Origin: an uncultured Clostridia bacterium
Lineage (GTDB): Bacteria; Bacillota; Clostridia; UBA1381; UMGS1253
NCBI GenBank assembly: GCA_934456295.1
Contig: CAKSHB010000003.1
Coordinates: forward strand, 1 to 64,000
Length of the DNA stretch: 64,000 nucleotides
Direction: 5' to 3'
Below, one piece after another: positions 36,657 to 46,172 of the stretch (its first letter is position 1; the number at the start of each line of letters is the position of its first letter). The notes under the pieces were generated by a model. That model was not told the DNA's origin and made no database searches. It was given only the letters and a program-made list of their open reading frames with translations. A program made the position numbers and the translations under genes.

Positions 36657-39600
36657 ATGAAAAATCTCAAGAAGGTTTTAGCATTGGTTCTGGCATGCGT
36701 AATGGTATTCGGTACTGTTGCAATGGCTGGTTCGGTTTATCCGGACGTTGCTGATGATGCCAACTATGCTGAAGCAGTAAAGACTCTGTCTGCTCTTGGT
36801 ATCATCAAGGGCGACGATCAGGGTAAATTTAACCCTGATGCTACAATCACAAGAGCTGAAATGGCAAAGATCCTTTGCACAATGATCGGCTCGGGCGACC
36901 TCGCTGCAACAGCTACAAAGTTCAGTGATGTTGCTGACAATCATTGGGCATCGGGCTACATTGCATATGCACAGCAGCTCGGTTACATTGATGGTTATGA
37001 TGCAACAACATTTGGTCCTGAGGACCCGGTTACATATGAGCAGGTATTGAAGCTCGTTATGGCTGCACTTGGTTATACATACAAGGCTCAGCAGAACGGT
37101 GGTTATCCGACAGGTTACACATATGTTGCAGCTGACAGAGAAGTAACAAAGGGCGCTGCAGGCAATGGTCCTGAGGCTGCTCCGAGAAGCACGGTTGCTG
37201 TTATTGTTAACAACGCAATGAACACACCTGTTATGGAGAGAACAACATATGGTACAGATGTTGTTTATGAAGAGCTTGACGGTACAGGCACAAAGATCTT
37301 CAAGACACTCCTTACTTCAAAGCACAAGACTTACAAAGTAGAAGGTAAGATCACAAACACATATAAGCAGGACACAAACCTCAAAGAGGGTTATGTTGAT
37401 ACTTATATCACAAAGACACTCAACATCGATGTTGAGGACAAGATCGGCGCAACAGCTGAAACAACAGTAGTTGGCGGTGTAACTCAGAAGACAGGTTACT
37501 ACACACTTGTAAACGTTGAGTCACAGGATAAGACAGCTTCTGATTATGTTGGTTATTCGTCAGTTATCTACTACAAAGAGCTTGACAACGGAGATATTGC
37601 AGTTGTTTGCGTAGTTCCGAAGACAGCTAAGAATAAGATAGTTACAATTGCTGACGCTGCTGACGCTTATGATGACAGCAAGGATGCAAGCGCTCGTAGA
37701 GATGACAAGCCGCATGTTGAGTATAAGACAGACGGCGTTACAGTTTCTAAGTATGTATTCTCATACTGGAACGACAGAGATGCTGACTCGAGAATTACAA
37801 CAGTTGATATCGATCCCGCTGCAACAGTTTATGTAAACGGCGCTAAGGGCGTATCGATTGCTGCAAAGCTCGGAACAATCAGCGGAACAGGTATGGCCCA
37901 GCTCTGTAGCGCACTTATTCCTGCAAGAGGTTCAATTACATTGGTTGACACAAGCAATTCGGGTATGTATGACCTTATCAAGATCACATCATACGAGATT
38001 GCAATCGTTGACTCTGTAAACGCTAACACAAACAGAATCAACTTCAAGAGCGAGAGAACAATAAGCAAGGGTTATGTTGCTCTTAACACAGATTCAAACA
38101 AGAACCTTGCTGAGTACACAATCACTCTTGATGGCGCTGCTGTTGAAGTAAAAGACCTTAAAGAATACGATGTACTTAACATTGCTACAAACGACATCAC
38201 AGATCCTACATACTTTAACATTACAGTAACAAGAAAAGTTATCGAAGGTACTGTAACACAGAGAAAAGATACAGGCAGCAACCCCTACGTTGTAATCAAC
38301 GGCGAGAAGTACGAAGTTACAAACGGCGTATCACTTCCTGACCTTGAAGATGAAGGCAAGTTCTACCTCGATGCTAACGGCGATATCGCGTTTGTTGATA
38401 CAAAGTCGGTAGTAAACGGTAACTATGCATACCTCTACAGCACAGGTACAGGTACATTCGCAGGTGACAACTACGTAAGAATGTTCACAAAAGACGGCGC
38501 TGACGTTACATACAAGCTTGACGACAAAGTAAAAATCAACAAAGTATATAAGAACAGCGCTACAGAAGCTTACACATTGGCTGATGTTGACGAAATCTTC
38601 GGCACAAATGAGTTCGCAGGTTCTACAACGGTAGCAACAGTAGGCGATGTATTTGATGTAACATCAACAGAGCCTCTTACAGCATCTGCATTTGTTACAG
38701 CTCTTACAGACGGTGCTAACGATGTAACAAGAGAGGCTTATGAACTTAAGACTGCTTTTAAATTCATTAATGATGCACAAAGCAAAGTATTGAGCAAGTT
38801 TGTTACATACAAAGTTGACAGCAACAGCAAGATCACAGAGATTTCACTTGCTACAGCAGCAGCAAGCGCTATGGATGAGTTCAACTTCGTTGGTACAAAG
38901 GCTAATGCAGAGTGGAAAGCTTCGCTCAGCAAGTTCGATGGTTCGAAGAGCCTTCCGGACAACGCAGTTATCTTCTTTGTAAAGCCCACAGATTCGATTT
39001 CGGATTACGGCGTAAAGACGATTGCTGACCTCGTTGACGGCAACGATTATACACCTTACTTCTTCTCGAACACAGATGACGGCCCGTCGGCAGTTGTTAT
39101 GCTTGAGTCTAACTCGGCATTTAACACAAGCGACTCGCTCGCAATCTTTGTTGAGGCTTCATCGGCTAAGCTCAACGGTGATGACGTTAACTACGTAACA
39201 TACTGGAAAGACGGTAAGCTCGTTGAGACTCCCCTCGTATTCGAGTCGACAGTTAATGTAAGCGGTCTTGAGAGAGGCGATGCATTCCTGTACGCTTTGA
39301 ATCAGGACGGTCGTGTAGATAACATTGAAGTTATCTTCTCAGCAGGTACAAAGCCTGAAATTTCGGGTAGTGCACTTGACCAGACACTTATCAATAAGGT
39401 TACAATTGCAGGCGTTGATGGCTTCAAGCTTCTTGATGACACAACAGTAAGCGAAGACAACGAAGTATACTTCGGCCTTATCGGTAAGATGGCTACATCG
39501 GGCGACAATGTTAGAGCTACACTCGTAAGCGAGACAGGTTTGTTCGATGGCAGCGAGAAAGTAATCAACATTCCTAAGACTGCTAAGGTTACAGTTGTTA

Positions 39601-39797
39601 ACACAGCACTCTCGGATGCTAAGAAAGTTGCTGAAGGCACAGTAAATGACATGACAGCTTCGTTCTACGCTAAGACAGCAACAGGTGACATCGACTTCAC
39701 AAACTCTGACATCGCAGATATGAACTACGCTTTCGTAAGAGTTTACAAAGACGTTGTTACAGAAGTTATCTATGTTCGTTACGACAGAGAGAACTAA
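36657..39797 (+). CDS. major S-layer (SLH-domain) protein
   Basis: 1046 residues. Signal peptide (M-K-N-L-K-K then a hydrophobic core ending A-M-A) and N-terminal SLH domains (residues ~27-200: Y-P-D-V-A-D-D-A-N-Y, I-T-R-A-E-M-A-K-I-L, then D-N-H-W-A-S-G-Y-I-A-Y-A and V-T-Y-E-Q-V-L). The rest is Thr/Val/Asp-rich beta structure, as in surface-layer array proteins. GGGAGGA lies 9 bases before the ATG at 36657. Codon use differs strongly from the genes beside it (ACA for Thr, GCT/GCA for Ala, AAG for Lys, CTT for Leu rather than the ACG/GCG/AAA common around it), the mark of a very abundant protein. Strong promoter, structured leader and strong terminator agree. The downstream gene is a paralog. 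That it is the actual array protein is inference. Confidence 0.85.
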   Translation: MKNLKKVLALVLACVMVFGTVAMAGSVYPDVADDANYAEAVKTLSALGIIKGDDQGKFNPDATITRAEMAKILCTMIGSGDLAATATKFSDVADNHWASGYIAYAQQLGYIDGYDATTFGPEDPVTYEQVLKLVMAALGYTYKAQQNGGYPTGYTYVAADREVTKGAAGNGPEAAPRSTVAVIVNNAMNTPVMERTTYGTDVVYEELDGTGTKIFKTLLTSKHKTYKVEGKITNTYKQDTNLKEGYVDTYITKTLNIDVEDKIGATAETTVVGGVTQKTGYYTLVNVESQDKTASDYVGYSSVIYYKELDNGDIAVVCVVPKTAKNKIVTIADAADAYDDSKDASARRDDKPHVEYKTDGVTVSKYVFSYWNDRDADSRITTVDIDPAATVYVNGAKGVSIAAKLGTISGTGMAQLCSALIPARGSITLVDTSNSGMYDLIKITSYEIAIVDSVNANTNRINFKSERTISKGYVALNTDSNKNLAEYTITLDGAAVEVKDLKEYDVLNIATNDITDPTYFNITVTRKVIEGTVTQRKDTGSNPYVVINGEKYEVTNGVSLPDLEDEGKFYLDANGDIAFVDTKSVVNGNYAYLYSTGTGTFAGDNYVRMFTKDGADVTYKLDDKVKINKVYKNSATEAYTLADVDEIFGTNEFAGSTTVATVGDVFDVTSTEPLTASAFVTALTDGANDVTREAYELKTAFKFINDAQSKVLSKFVTYKVDSNSKITEISLATAAASAMDEFNFVGTKANAEWKASLSKFDGSKSLPDNAVIFFVKPTDSISDYGVKTIADLVDGNDYTPYFFSNTDDGPSAVVMLESNSAFNTSDSLAIFVEASSAKLNGDDVNYVTYWKDGKLVETPLVFESTVNVSGLERGDAFLYALNQDGRVDNIEVIFSAGTKPEISGSALDQTLINKVTIAGVDGFKLLDDTTVSEDNEVYFGLIGKMATSGDNVRATLVSETGLFDGSEKVINIPKTAKVTVVNTALSDAKKVAEGTVNDMTASFYAKTATGDIDFTNSDIADMNYAFVRVYKDVVTEVIYVRYDREN

Positions 39798-39812
39798 TTA
39801 ACACAAAAAATG

Positions 39813-39840
39813 ATCGGCGCCAATCGGCGCCGATTTTTTT
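39813..39840 (+). terminator. terminator after the main SLH-protein gene
   Basis: Stem ATCGGCGC/GCGCCGAT (39813-39820 with 39827-39834), then seven T. Confidence 0.9.
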
Positions 39841-39990
39841 GTGCCTTTGTATAAATATTATATAAACAGGTATTGCTGATGCAACAGGCGGTACCTGTTT
39901 ATATTTTGTATGTATAAACCTAACCGAAAAAGAAAGGGTAATAATTAACATAATGTATTTGAATTGTAACATTGCATTTGGTGATATTGC

Positions 39991-40019
39991 TTGACTGACA
40001 AAGGTTTTCGTGATATAGT
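39991..40019 (+). promoter_or_regulatory. promoter of the second SLH-protein gene
   Basis: TTGACT (39991-39996), 17-base spacer, TATAGT (40014-40019). Confidence 0.75.
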
Positions 40020-40023
40020 ATTA

Positions 40024-40043
40024 ATAGGGCAGTTCTGCCCTAT
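40024..40043 (+). promoter_or_regulatory. perfect hairpin at the mRNA start of the second SLH gene
   Basis: ATAGGGCA-GTTC-TGCCCTAT, an 8-base stem with a 4-base loop beginning about 5 bases after the -10 box. It would sit at the very 5' end of the message (protective) or act as an operator. Confidence 0.5.
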
Positions 40044-40073
40044 ATTAAACCAAAGATATAGGAGGATGGGTTT

Positions 40074-42917
40074 ATGCAGTTTGCAAAAAAGCTTACAGCG
40101 CTGTGTCTTGTGCTTGCGATGATACTTGCCGTGCCGGTGAGTGCAGCAACATTGACATTCAGCGATGTTACGGAAAATTCGCAGTACGGTGACGCCATAA
40201 ATTCAATGGTGGCGCTTGGTTTGCTGAAAGGTTATGAGGACGGTACATTCCGCCCGAATGCGACAATTACCAGAGCGGAGTTTGCGGCGGTAATGACGCG
40301 TGCGATAGGCATGGCAGATATGGTGGGAGGCGCGTCGTCTTCGCAGATATTCAGCGATATGACAACGAACGGTCAGGACCATTGGGCAACGGGATATGTA
40401 AAAATAGCTTATGATAAGAAGATAATTCTTGGCATGGGCGACGGAACATTTGCACCCGATTCGCCGGTTACATATGAACAGGCGGTAAAGATGATAGTGT
40501 GTGCGCTCGGATATGAGATTGCGGCAACAGATAAGGGCGGCTGGCCGAGCGGATACATAACACAGGCGAACGACATGGATCTCACAAAAGGTGCAACTAT
40601 GTCGCCGACAAACGGACCCGCACCGCGCGGCTTGGTGGCACAGCTTGTATATAATGCGCTTGACATAAGGCTCATGGAGCAATCTACCGGCGGAAATGCA
40701 GTGCAGACAACAAAGACTATGCTGAAGGACATGCTGAAGGTGACCTCGTTTTCAAATATGATGGTGACAGAGGTTGACGGCGCTGTTTCGATGAATGCAA
40801 CAATGAGCACGGCGACAGCAGGCGAGCTTGTGTTGGAGTCGGGCACGGATATAGCAATATATTCGTATCAGGGAATTATAGCGTCAGATGTGGCGAGAGG
40901 CTATCTTGGGCATTATGTAAGCGGATATTACAAAAAAGATGATAAAGATGATGAAAAAAGAGTATTGATAATGATACGCACATCATCGAAGAACGAGGAA
41001 GTTACAATTGACTCGGAAAATATCGAGGGAATATCAAACAGAGTACTTGAGTACTGGGTGGATAAAGACAACGATAACCGTACAAGAACGGTTACAATAT
41101 CGCCCGCGGCAAAGCTTATGTATAACAGCGTAGCTTATAACTATCTGACGTCAAGCGTTGCGGCAGAGCGCGATTTGTCATATTGGCTGAACCCGTCAAG
41201 CAGCGGATTTATAAACGGTTCGGTAAGATTGCTTGACTCAGGTGCGGACGGCGTATATGACGCGATTTTCATAGATAACTATGAAACATACGTTGTAAAG
41301 TCGGCGGTTAAGACGAATGACTCCACATATGCAAACAACTACGTCGTATATGATTACTATACAACGGGCAAGAGCATACAGATAGATCCCTATGACAGAA
41401 ATAATACTGTTACAATTTATAATGCGAAAACAAAGGCAGAGGTGAAAATCGAAAGCCTCGCAGCAATGAATATTTTGTCCGTTGCAGCAAGCAATGACGG
41501 CAGAACATTCAAATGCTACGTATCAACCGATGCTATAAGCGGAACAGTGGATTCAAAATCCTCGGACGGCAAAAAGTACACAATAAATAAAAAGCAGTAT
41601 GAGCTTACAAAGGAATTTACAACGGCGGTTGCCGACTCAAAAGTATCTATGGACGTTGGTTCTGCCGGAACATTCTACCTCGACATGAACGGCAAAATTG
41701 CAGCCGCAAAGATTACCGAGGCACAGCTCGGAAATTATATGTATATTTCGGCAGCGGGCAAATATGATATAGCCGGAGAAAATGCGGCGGTAGAAATCAT
41801 ATCGCTTAACGGAACACCCTCAACGCTGACGAAATATAAAATAGCAAACAAAGTAAGAATTAACAACAAAACATACACAGATACGACCGAAATTCTTGAT
41901 GCACTTGCAAAGTCGGCAAGACTGCTCAACTCAAATACCGGTGCAGGAAATGCTCAGTATTCGCAGGTGGCAAGAATTGTTATAAGCAGCGGCAGCAAGG
42001 AAATCACACAGATAACTACCGCCGCAACAAATTCGGACGGAACAATAGATATCGGAACGAACAATAACAGCGGTATTCTGAAGCTCGGACAGCAGAGCAA
42101 GGAATATCTGTATTCGACAAGCGGCGGATTTGAGAGTCAGGTATTTATAAATTCGTCAACACAGGTGCTTGTTGTGCCCACAAACAGACGAGATACGTCA
42201 AAGTATAAGCGTACCTCCGGCACAAGATACTTTACTGCAGGAAACAAATACACAATCGAGGCATATGACATGAATGCTTCGGCAAACGCAAAGTTGGTTG
42301 TGGTATACGGCGATGAGGCAGATGTTGCTATCACAAGTGATACGCCGGCATCGCTCATAAACAACATAAGCGAGGTTATAAGCAGCGTAAGCGGAGAAAG
42401 AGTATACAGTATCGATGTATATGAGAACGGCGTTGAAAAGACATATGAAACGATAAACAATTCGAGTGACTATCTGGTAGAAACCGGCGATATAGTACGA
42501 TTTGGATTTAACTCCGACGGTCAGATAAATCTGGTAGAAAAGCAGCTCGATTTGTCAAATCCTGTTCCTGCAAAGAAGCATGGCGATATAAAGGACGAGA
42601 ACGGCGAGTATAAGTTTAAGTCGATATATGGCACAGTATACTCACTTTCAGATGAAAGACTCATCGTTTCACCGCAGTATGTTGATACAACGGGCGAAAC
42701 ACCGACGCTCAGTCAGGACGACCGCGAAGGTTATGCGGTAAGCTCGTCGGCAGCAGTATACAGAGTTAAAACAACAGGTTCATCGCCGACAATCGAAAAA
42801 GCTAACATATCAGACATTATAGAATTTGGCGAAACATCGGTAAATGCAAATGCATCGAAAGTGTATGCATATTCGCTGTCGGGAACGCTTAAGATGGTAG
42901 TAATATATACCGAGTAA
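40074..42917 (+). CDS. SLH-domain surface protein, paralog of the main one
   Basis: 947 residues with signal peptide (M-Q-F-A-K-K ... V-S-A-A) and the same plan as the previous gene: SLH domains in the first ~200 residues (F-S-D-V-T-E-N-S-Q-Y, I-T-R-A-E-F-A-A-V-M, D-H-W-A-T-G-Y-V), then a Thr/Ser-rich beta region with the same phrases (E-Y-W-V-D-K-D-N-D-N-R-T versus S-Y-W-N-D-R-D-A-D-S-R-I; Y-D-A-I-F-I-D-N-Y-E). Likely a duplicate that diverged. Codon use is ordinary, so it is expressed less than its neighbour. AGGAGG is 8 bases before the ATG. Confidence 0.8.
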   Translation: MQFAKKLTALCLVLAMILAVPVSAATLTFSDVTENSQYGDAINSMVALGLLKGYEDGTFRPNATITRAEFAAVMTRAIGMADMVGGASSSQIFSDMTTNGQDHWATGYVKIAYDKKIILGMGDGTFAPDSPVTYEQAVKMIVCALGYEIAATDKGGWPSGYITQANDMDLTKGATMSPTNGPAPRGLVAQLVYNALDIRLMEQSTGGNAVQTTKTMLKDMLKVTSFSNMMVTEVDGAVSMNATMSTATAGELVLESGTDIAIYSYQGIIASDVARGYLGHYVSGYYKKDDKDDEKRVLIMIRTSSKNEEVTIDSENIEGISNRVLEYWVDKDNDNRTRTVTISPAAKLMYNSVAYNYLTSSVAAERDLSYWLNPSSSGFINGSVRLLDSGADGVYDAIFIDNYETYVVKSAVKTNDSTYANNYVVYDYYTTGKSIQIDPYDRNNTVTIYNAKTKAEVKIESLAAMNILSVAASNDGRTFKCYVSTDAISGTVDSKSSDGKKYTINKKQYELTKEFTTAVADSKVSMDVGSAGTFYLDMNGKIAAAKITEAQLGNYMYISAAGKYDIAGENAAVEIISLNGTPSTLTKYKIANKVRINNKTYTDTTEILDALAKSARLLNSNTGAGNAQYSQVARIVISSGSKEITQITTAATNSDGTIDIGTNNNSGILKLGQQSKEYLYSTSGGFESQVFINSSTQVLVVPTNRRDTSKYKRTSGTRYFTAGNKYTIEAYDMNASANAKLVVVYGDEADVAITSDTPASLINNISEVISSVSGERVYSIDVYENGVEKTYETINNSSDYLVETGDIVRFGFNSDGQINLVEKQLDLSNPVPAKKHGDIKDENGEYKFKSIYGTVYSLSDERLIVSPQYVDTTGETPTLSQDDREGYAVSSSAAVYRVKTTGSSPTIEKANISDIIEFGETSVNANASKVYAYSLSGTLKMVVIYTE

Positions 42918-43019
42918 TCGGCGTTATACGGCAAACAGAGCCAAAAAGATAAAAAACTCATGCTTGTTATATGTTTTTTGCAGAGAAACGATGCAAGCAG
43001 GCATAACAACACACAGCAG

Positions 43020-43062
43020 AAAAGAGGGAAATTCCATTAGCAGTGGGATTTTTCTCTTTTTT
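43020..43062 (+). terminator. terminator after the second SLH gene
   Basis: Imperfect stem (AAAAGAG...CTCTTTT with an inner GGAA/TTCC-like part) ending in a T-run. Confidence 0.55.
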
Positions 43063-43186
43063 AATGCACGGGGAATTACGTATGTTGTACCAAGAAAAAT
43101 TTACTTGCAAAGAGAGCTGAACTTAATTGACAAAGCGTATTTCTATTAAAAGGCTATAAGTTCTATCGTCAGAAAAACACATAATA

Positions 43187-43220
43187 AGAGCCGATACGGC
43201 AGATTTACCGCATCGGCTCT
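43187..43220 (-). terminator. hairpin after the sugar-binding lipoprotein gene
   Basis: Stem AGAGCCGAT-x-CGG (43187-43199) with CCG-x-ATCGGCTCT (43208-43220), one mismatch; weak T-run on the minus strand. Confidence 0.6.
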
Positions 43221-43247
43221 CAGGGGTATAATAGAATAGTTTTGGCT

Positions 43248-44807
43248 TTATTGCTTCATATAGCGGTCATATGCGTTTTGATATGCTGTACGAAGCTCGT
43301 CATAGCCCATGGATTTGACTGTTGCGATATACTCGTCAAAGTTTTCCTCAGGGGATTCATTTCCCATAATCCATGCCTGCATTTTTTCGCTGACATATGT
43401 GTTTATTGCGGTTTCCTTTTCCTTTATGATACGCTGTTCTTCGGTTGTAAACGTAAGGTCGGGGAACTGTTCGCTGCAGTAATTGTTGTCGGCATAGAGC
43501 GAAAATCCTTTGCGTGCCTGAGCGTTCATCGTCTGAACCTCCGACTCAATCAAGCTCATTGAGCCAAGCTCGTTTTTGCCGATTTTGCGCAGATAATCGG
43601 GAGCGCCGCCCTCTGCTTTGAGAACCGTATCAGTATATACGGGCTTACCGTCAACCATATTATAGTCAACGCCCTCAACACCGTAGTTAAACAGCCTTAT
43701 ACCCTCTTCAGAGTACCAGAAATCGAAGAACTTTATTGTTTCAACAATGTACCGGTTGTCTTTGGAGATTGCCCAGCCATTGCCCGACAGAAGCTTTCTT
43801 GCATAATCTTCTTTTACTTTGCCGTTAATGTCCGCGGGCGGAGCAATTGCCTCAAACGCAAAACCGTTTATACTGTCTGTATATTTGTCATTAAACGAAG
43901 CTGTTGTTGTAAACCAGTCATGCGTCGCACCGCCGACATTGCCTCCGAGAAGCTGCTCACGTGCCGAGCTGCCGCGCGTGTATATTTCCTGGTCAATAAG
44001 TCCCTCTTTGTACCAGCGCGCAAGCTCTGTTGCGGCAGTTTTCATCTCGGGCTGTACTTTTCCGTATTCGCATTTTCCGTCGCCTGTTATATACCATGAA
44101 TATTTTACGCCGAAAAGCTGCAATAAGTCGTCAACGCCCTTATCACGGTAGAAATACGGAACTTCGTCTTTTATTCCGTTTCCGTTCGGATCGCGCTCAC
44201 GAAAAGCCTTCAGAACATTGTAAAACTCTTCTGTTGTTTTCGGAACATCAAGACCGAGTTTTTCGAGCCAGTCGGTTCTTATGTAGAAGCCCTTCATAGG
44301 TGTACCGTAGCGTATGTGCGGTATATAGTACAGCTTGCCGTCGGCTGCGAGTGAGCCTTTGCGTGCCCATTCATTCTCTTCAAAGAACTTCTTGATATTG
44401 GGCGCATATGCGTTTATATACGGGTCAAGGTCAACAAATGCACCCTCGGTTGCATATTTCATGAGGTTACTTTTTGTTCCGTGGATAATGTCGGGGAGCG
44501 GATTTGAAACCATCATAATGTTAAACGCGGAGTTTACATCGTTGCCTGTTCCAAGTCCTGAGCCGACAACCTTGATGTTTGTTTTCTCAAATGCCTTACC
44601 AAACATTTTTACCTTGTCGTAGTCATATGCGTCGGTTGTAATCATCATGTGCATTTTAAGTTCAAGCGGTTCTTTGGTGATTTTTCCGTTCTCACCCGGC
44701 TCTGTTACAGCCTGTTTCAGCCCGTTGCTATTTCCGCCGCAGCCGCTGAATATAGTCAGCATCATCACGCAGAGCATTACCGAGGCAATAAGTTTTCTGA
44801 AATGCAT
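43248..44807 (-). CDS. sugar ABC transporter substrate-binding lipoprotein
   Basis: 519 residues. Lipobox T-I-F-S-G-C-G-G near residue 23 gives an acylated N-terminal cysteine, so the protein sits on the outer face of the membrane. The body is a family 1 solute-binding protein of the large type used for oligosaccharides (L-D-P-Y-I-N-A-Y-A-P-N-I-K-K, G-K-L-Y-Y-I-P-H-I, W-L-E-K-L-G-L-D-V-P-K-T-T-E-E, F-K-F-F-D-F-W-Y-S-E-E-G). Start at 44807 has GAGGAGG six bases upstream; the TTG three codons before is too close. No permease or ATPase gene lies beside it, so it must serve a transporter encoded elsewhere. Confidence 0.85.
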   Translation of the reverse strand: MHFRKLIASVMLCVMMLTIFSGCGGNSNGLKQAVTEPGENGKITKEPLELKMHMMITTDAYDYDKVKMFGKAFEKTNIKVVGSGLGTGNDVNSAFNIMMVSNPLPDIIHGTKSNLMKYATEGAFVDLDPYINAYAPNIKKFFEENEWARKGSLAADGKLYYIPHIRYGTPMKGFYIRTDWLEKLGLDVPKTTEEFYNVLKAFRERDPNGNGIKDEVPYFYRDKGVDDLLQLFGVKYSWYITGDGKCEYGKVQPEMKTAATELARWYKEGLIDQEIYTRGSSAREQLLGGNVGGATHDWFTTTASFNDKYTDSINGFAFEAIAPPADINGKVKEDYARKLLSGNGWAISKDNRYIVETIKFFDFWYSEEGIRLFNYGVEGVDYNMVDGKPVYTDTVLKAEGGAPDYLRKIGKNELGSMSLIESEVQTMNAQARKGFSLYADNNYCSEQFPDLTFTTEEQRIIKEKETAINTYVSEKMQAWIMGNESPEENFDEYIATVKSMGYDELRTAYQNAYDRYMKQ

Positions 44808-44810
44808 CAA

Positions 44811-45006
44811 AATTCCTCCTCAAAAGTTTATTTTTACGTTTCCCTAAAAATAGAATAACATTTCTTTTGTGTTTTTTCATCAATAAAAAGGACAAAAACA
44901 TCAACATTTTTGTCCGATTTTATACTAATATGAAAAGCCGCAGCTTATTTTTTATCTTATTTGCCTATTTTTGGGCGCTAAATATGCCTCCTATACATTA
45001 TAAAAA
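44811..45006. other. intergenic region upstream of the lipoprotein
   Basis: AT-rich, no gene; a poor promoter-like spacing only. Confidence 0.4.
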
Positions 45007-45645
45007 TTACTCGCATATCTGTATGCCTGAGCTTGTGCCTATACGGTTTGCGCCGGCATCAATCATTTTTCGGGCGTCATTTTTTGTGCGTATTCCGCCC
45101 GACGCTTTCACGCCTATGCTGTGCCCCACGGTTTTGCGCATAAGGGCTACATCATGTACGTCTGCACCGCTGCACGAAAAGCCGGTTGAGGTTTTTACAA
45201 AGATTGCGCCGCCCGCTACAGCAAGCTCACATGCTTTCACTTTTTGTTCGTCGTTTAAAAGACATGTTTCAATTATCACCTTCACAGCGGCAGGCTTGCA
45301 GGCATGCACAACGCCCTCTATGTCCTTTTTTACATAGTCATAATCGCCCTCAATGAGCGCACCGACGGCAATTACCATATCAATTTCCTCTGCTCCGTCC
45401 GAAACAGCCTTTTTCGCCTCAAAAGCCTTTGCTTCGCTTGACATTGCACCGAGAGGAAAACCGACAACACAGCAGGTCTTTACGCCGCTGCCGCAAAGAG
45501 TGTCATGTACAAGGCGCGCAAAGCGCGAATTTACGCATACAGAGCAAAAGCCGTATTCTTTTGCCTCATCGCAGCATTTTATGATGTCAGCTTTTACGGC
45601 GTCGGGCTTCAGTATTGTGTGGTCAATCATTTTATTAAGCTCCAT
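45007..45645 (-). CDS. deoC: deoxyribose-phosphate aldolase
   Basis: 212 residues. Splits 2-deoxyribose-5-phosphate into glyceraldehyde-3-phosphate and acetaldehyde, the last step of deoxynucleoside catabolism. The TIM-barrel Schiff-base lysines are in A-V-K-V-I-I-E-T and in G-V-K-A-S-G-G-I-R-T. The start at 45645 was chosen because CGGAG is upstream and the conserved M-I-D-H-T-I-L-K-P follows at once; the upstream 18 codons have no known counterpart. Confidence 0.9.
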   Translation of the reverse strand: MELNKMIDHTILKPDAVKADIIKCCDEAKEYGFCSVCVNSRFARLVHDTLCGSGVKTCCVVGFPLGAMSSEAKAFEAKKAVSDGAEEIDMVIAVGALIEGDYDYVKKDIEGVVHACKPAAVKVIIETCLLNDEQKVKACELAVAGGAIFVKTSTGFSCSGADVHDVALMRKTVGHSIGVKASGGIRTKNDARKMIDAGANRIGTSSGIQICE

Positions 45646-45784
45646 AAAAAACTCCGTTCTTTCGGGACTTTGTGCGAAGATAAATTCTGCACAAAGCACC
45701 CGTTTATTATATCAATATTATTCTACCCTATATGCGGCGCGGTTGCAATACTTTTAAATTATTTTGTCTTTTTCCTGTTTTGCG

Positions 45785-45813
45785 TTGTCATTTTTATAAA
45801 AATGTGCTATGCT
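45785..45813 (+). promoter_or_regulatory. promoter of the DUF2752 gene
   Basis: TTGTCA (45785-45790), 17-base spacer, TATGCT (45808-45813). Confidence 0.6.
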
Positions 45814-45834
45814 TTATTCTGCGGAGGGATTAAT

Positions 45835-46164
45835 ATGATGTGTATTTTTAAATTGCTGTTTGGGCTGCCATGCCCCGGCTGCGGACTTACGAGGGCAAAT
45901 GTGCTGTTTTTTACGGGACATTTTTATGAAGCATTTATGATGCATCCGCTTTTTCTCGTTGCCGATATTTTTCTTATATATATAGCGGTACGTTTTTTTA
46001 TGCAAAAGAAAAAGGCAACAAAACCGTTTCTGGTTTGCTGCCTTTGTATAATTTTTATATATCTGATTGTTTTTGCAGTAAGATTTTATTTTCTGTTCGG
46101 AAAATATGAACCGTTTTTGCCATATAAAGATGCGCTCATATTCTCATTACTGCGCCGTTTCTGA
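45835..46164 (+). CDS. DUF2752 small membrane protein
   Basis: 109 residues. Signature C-P-G-C-G-L-T-R-A near the N-terminus, followed by G-x-F-Y-E-A-F-M-M-H-P-L-F and two hydrophobic segments. The family is an uncharacterised short integral membrane protein. I chose the ATG at 45835 (GGAGGG six bases upstream); the frame is open much further upstream, but that part is antisense to deoC and lacks the motif. Ends nine bases before glmM on the other strand. Confidence 0.75.
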   Translation: MMCIFKLLFGLPCPGCGLTRANVLFFTGHFYEAFMMHPLFLVADIFLIYIAVRFFMQKKKATKPFLVCCLCIIFIYLIVFAVRFYFLFGKYEPFLPYKDALIFSLLRRF

Positions 46165-46172
46165 GCGCTGTA

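Larger units (their letters stand above)
42918..43247. other. intergenic region with two terminators
   Basis: No gene; holds the terminator of the plus-strand SLH gene and that of the minus-strand lipoprotein gene. Confidence 0.6.

Noticed and set aside
45505..45834. Upstream extension of the DUF2752 frame
   Set aside because: Overlaps deoC in antisense; the good ribosome binding site and family motif place the start at 45835.
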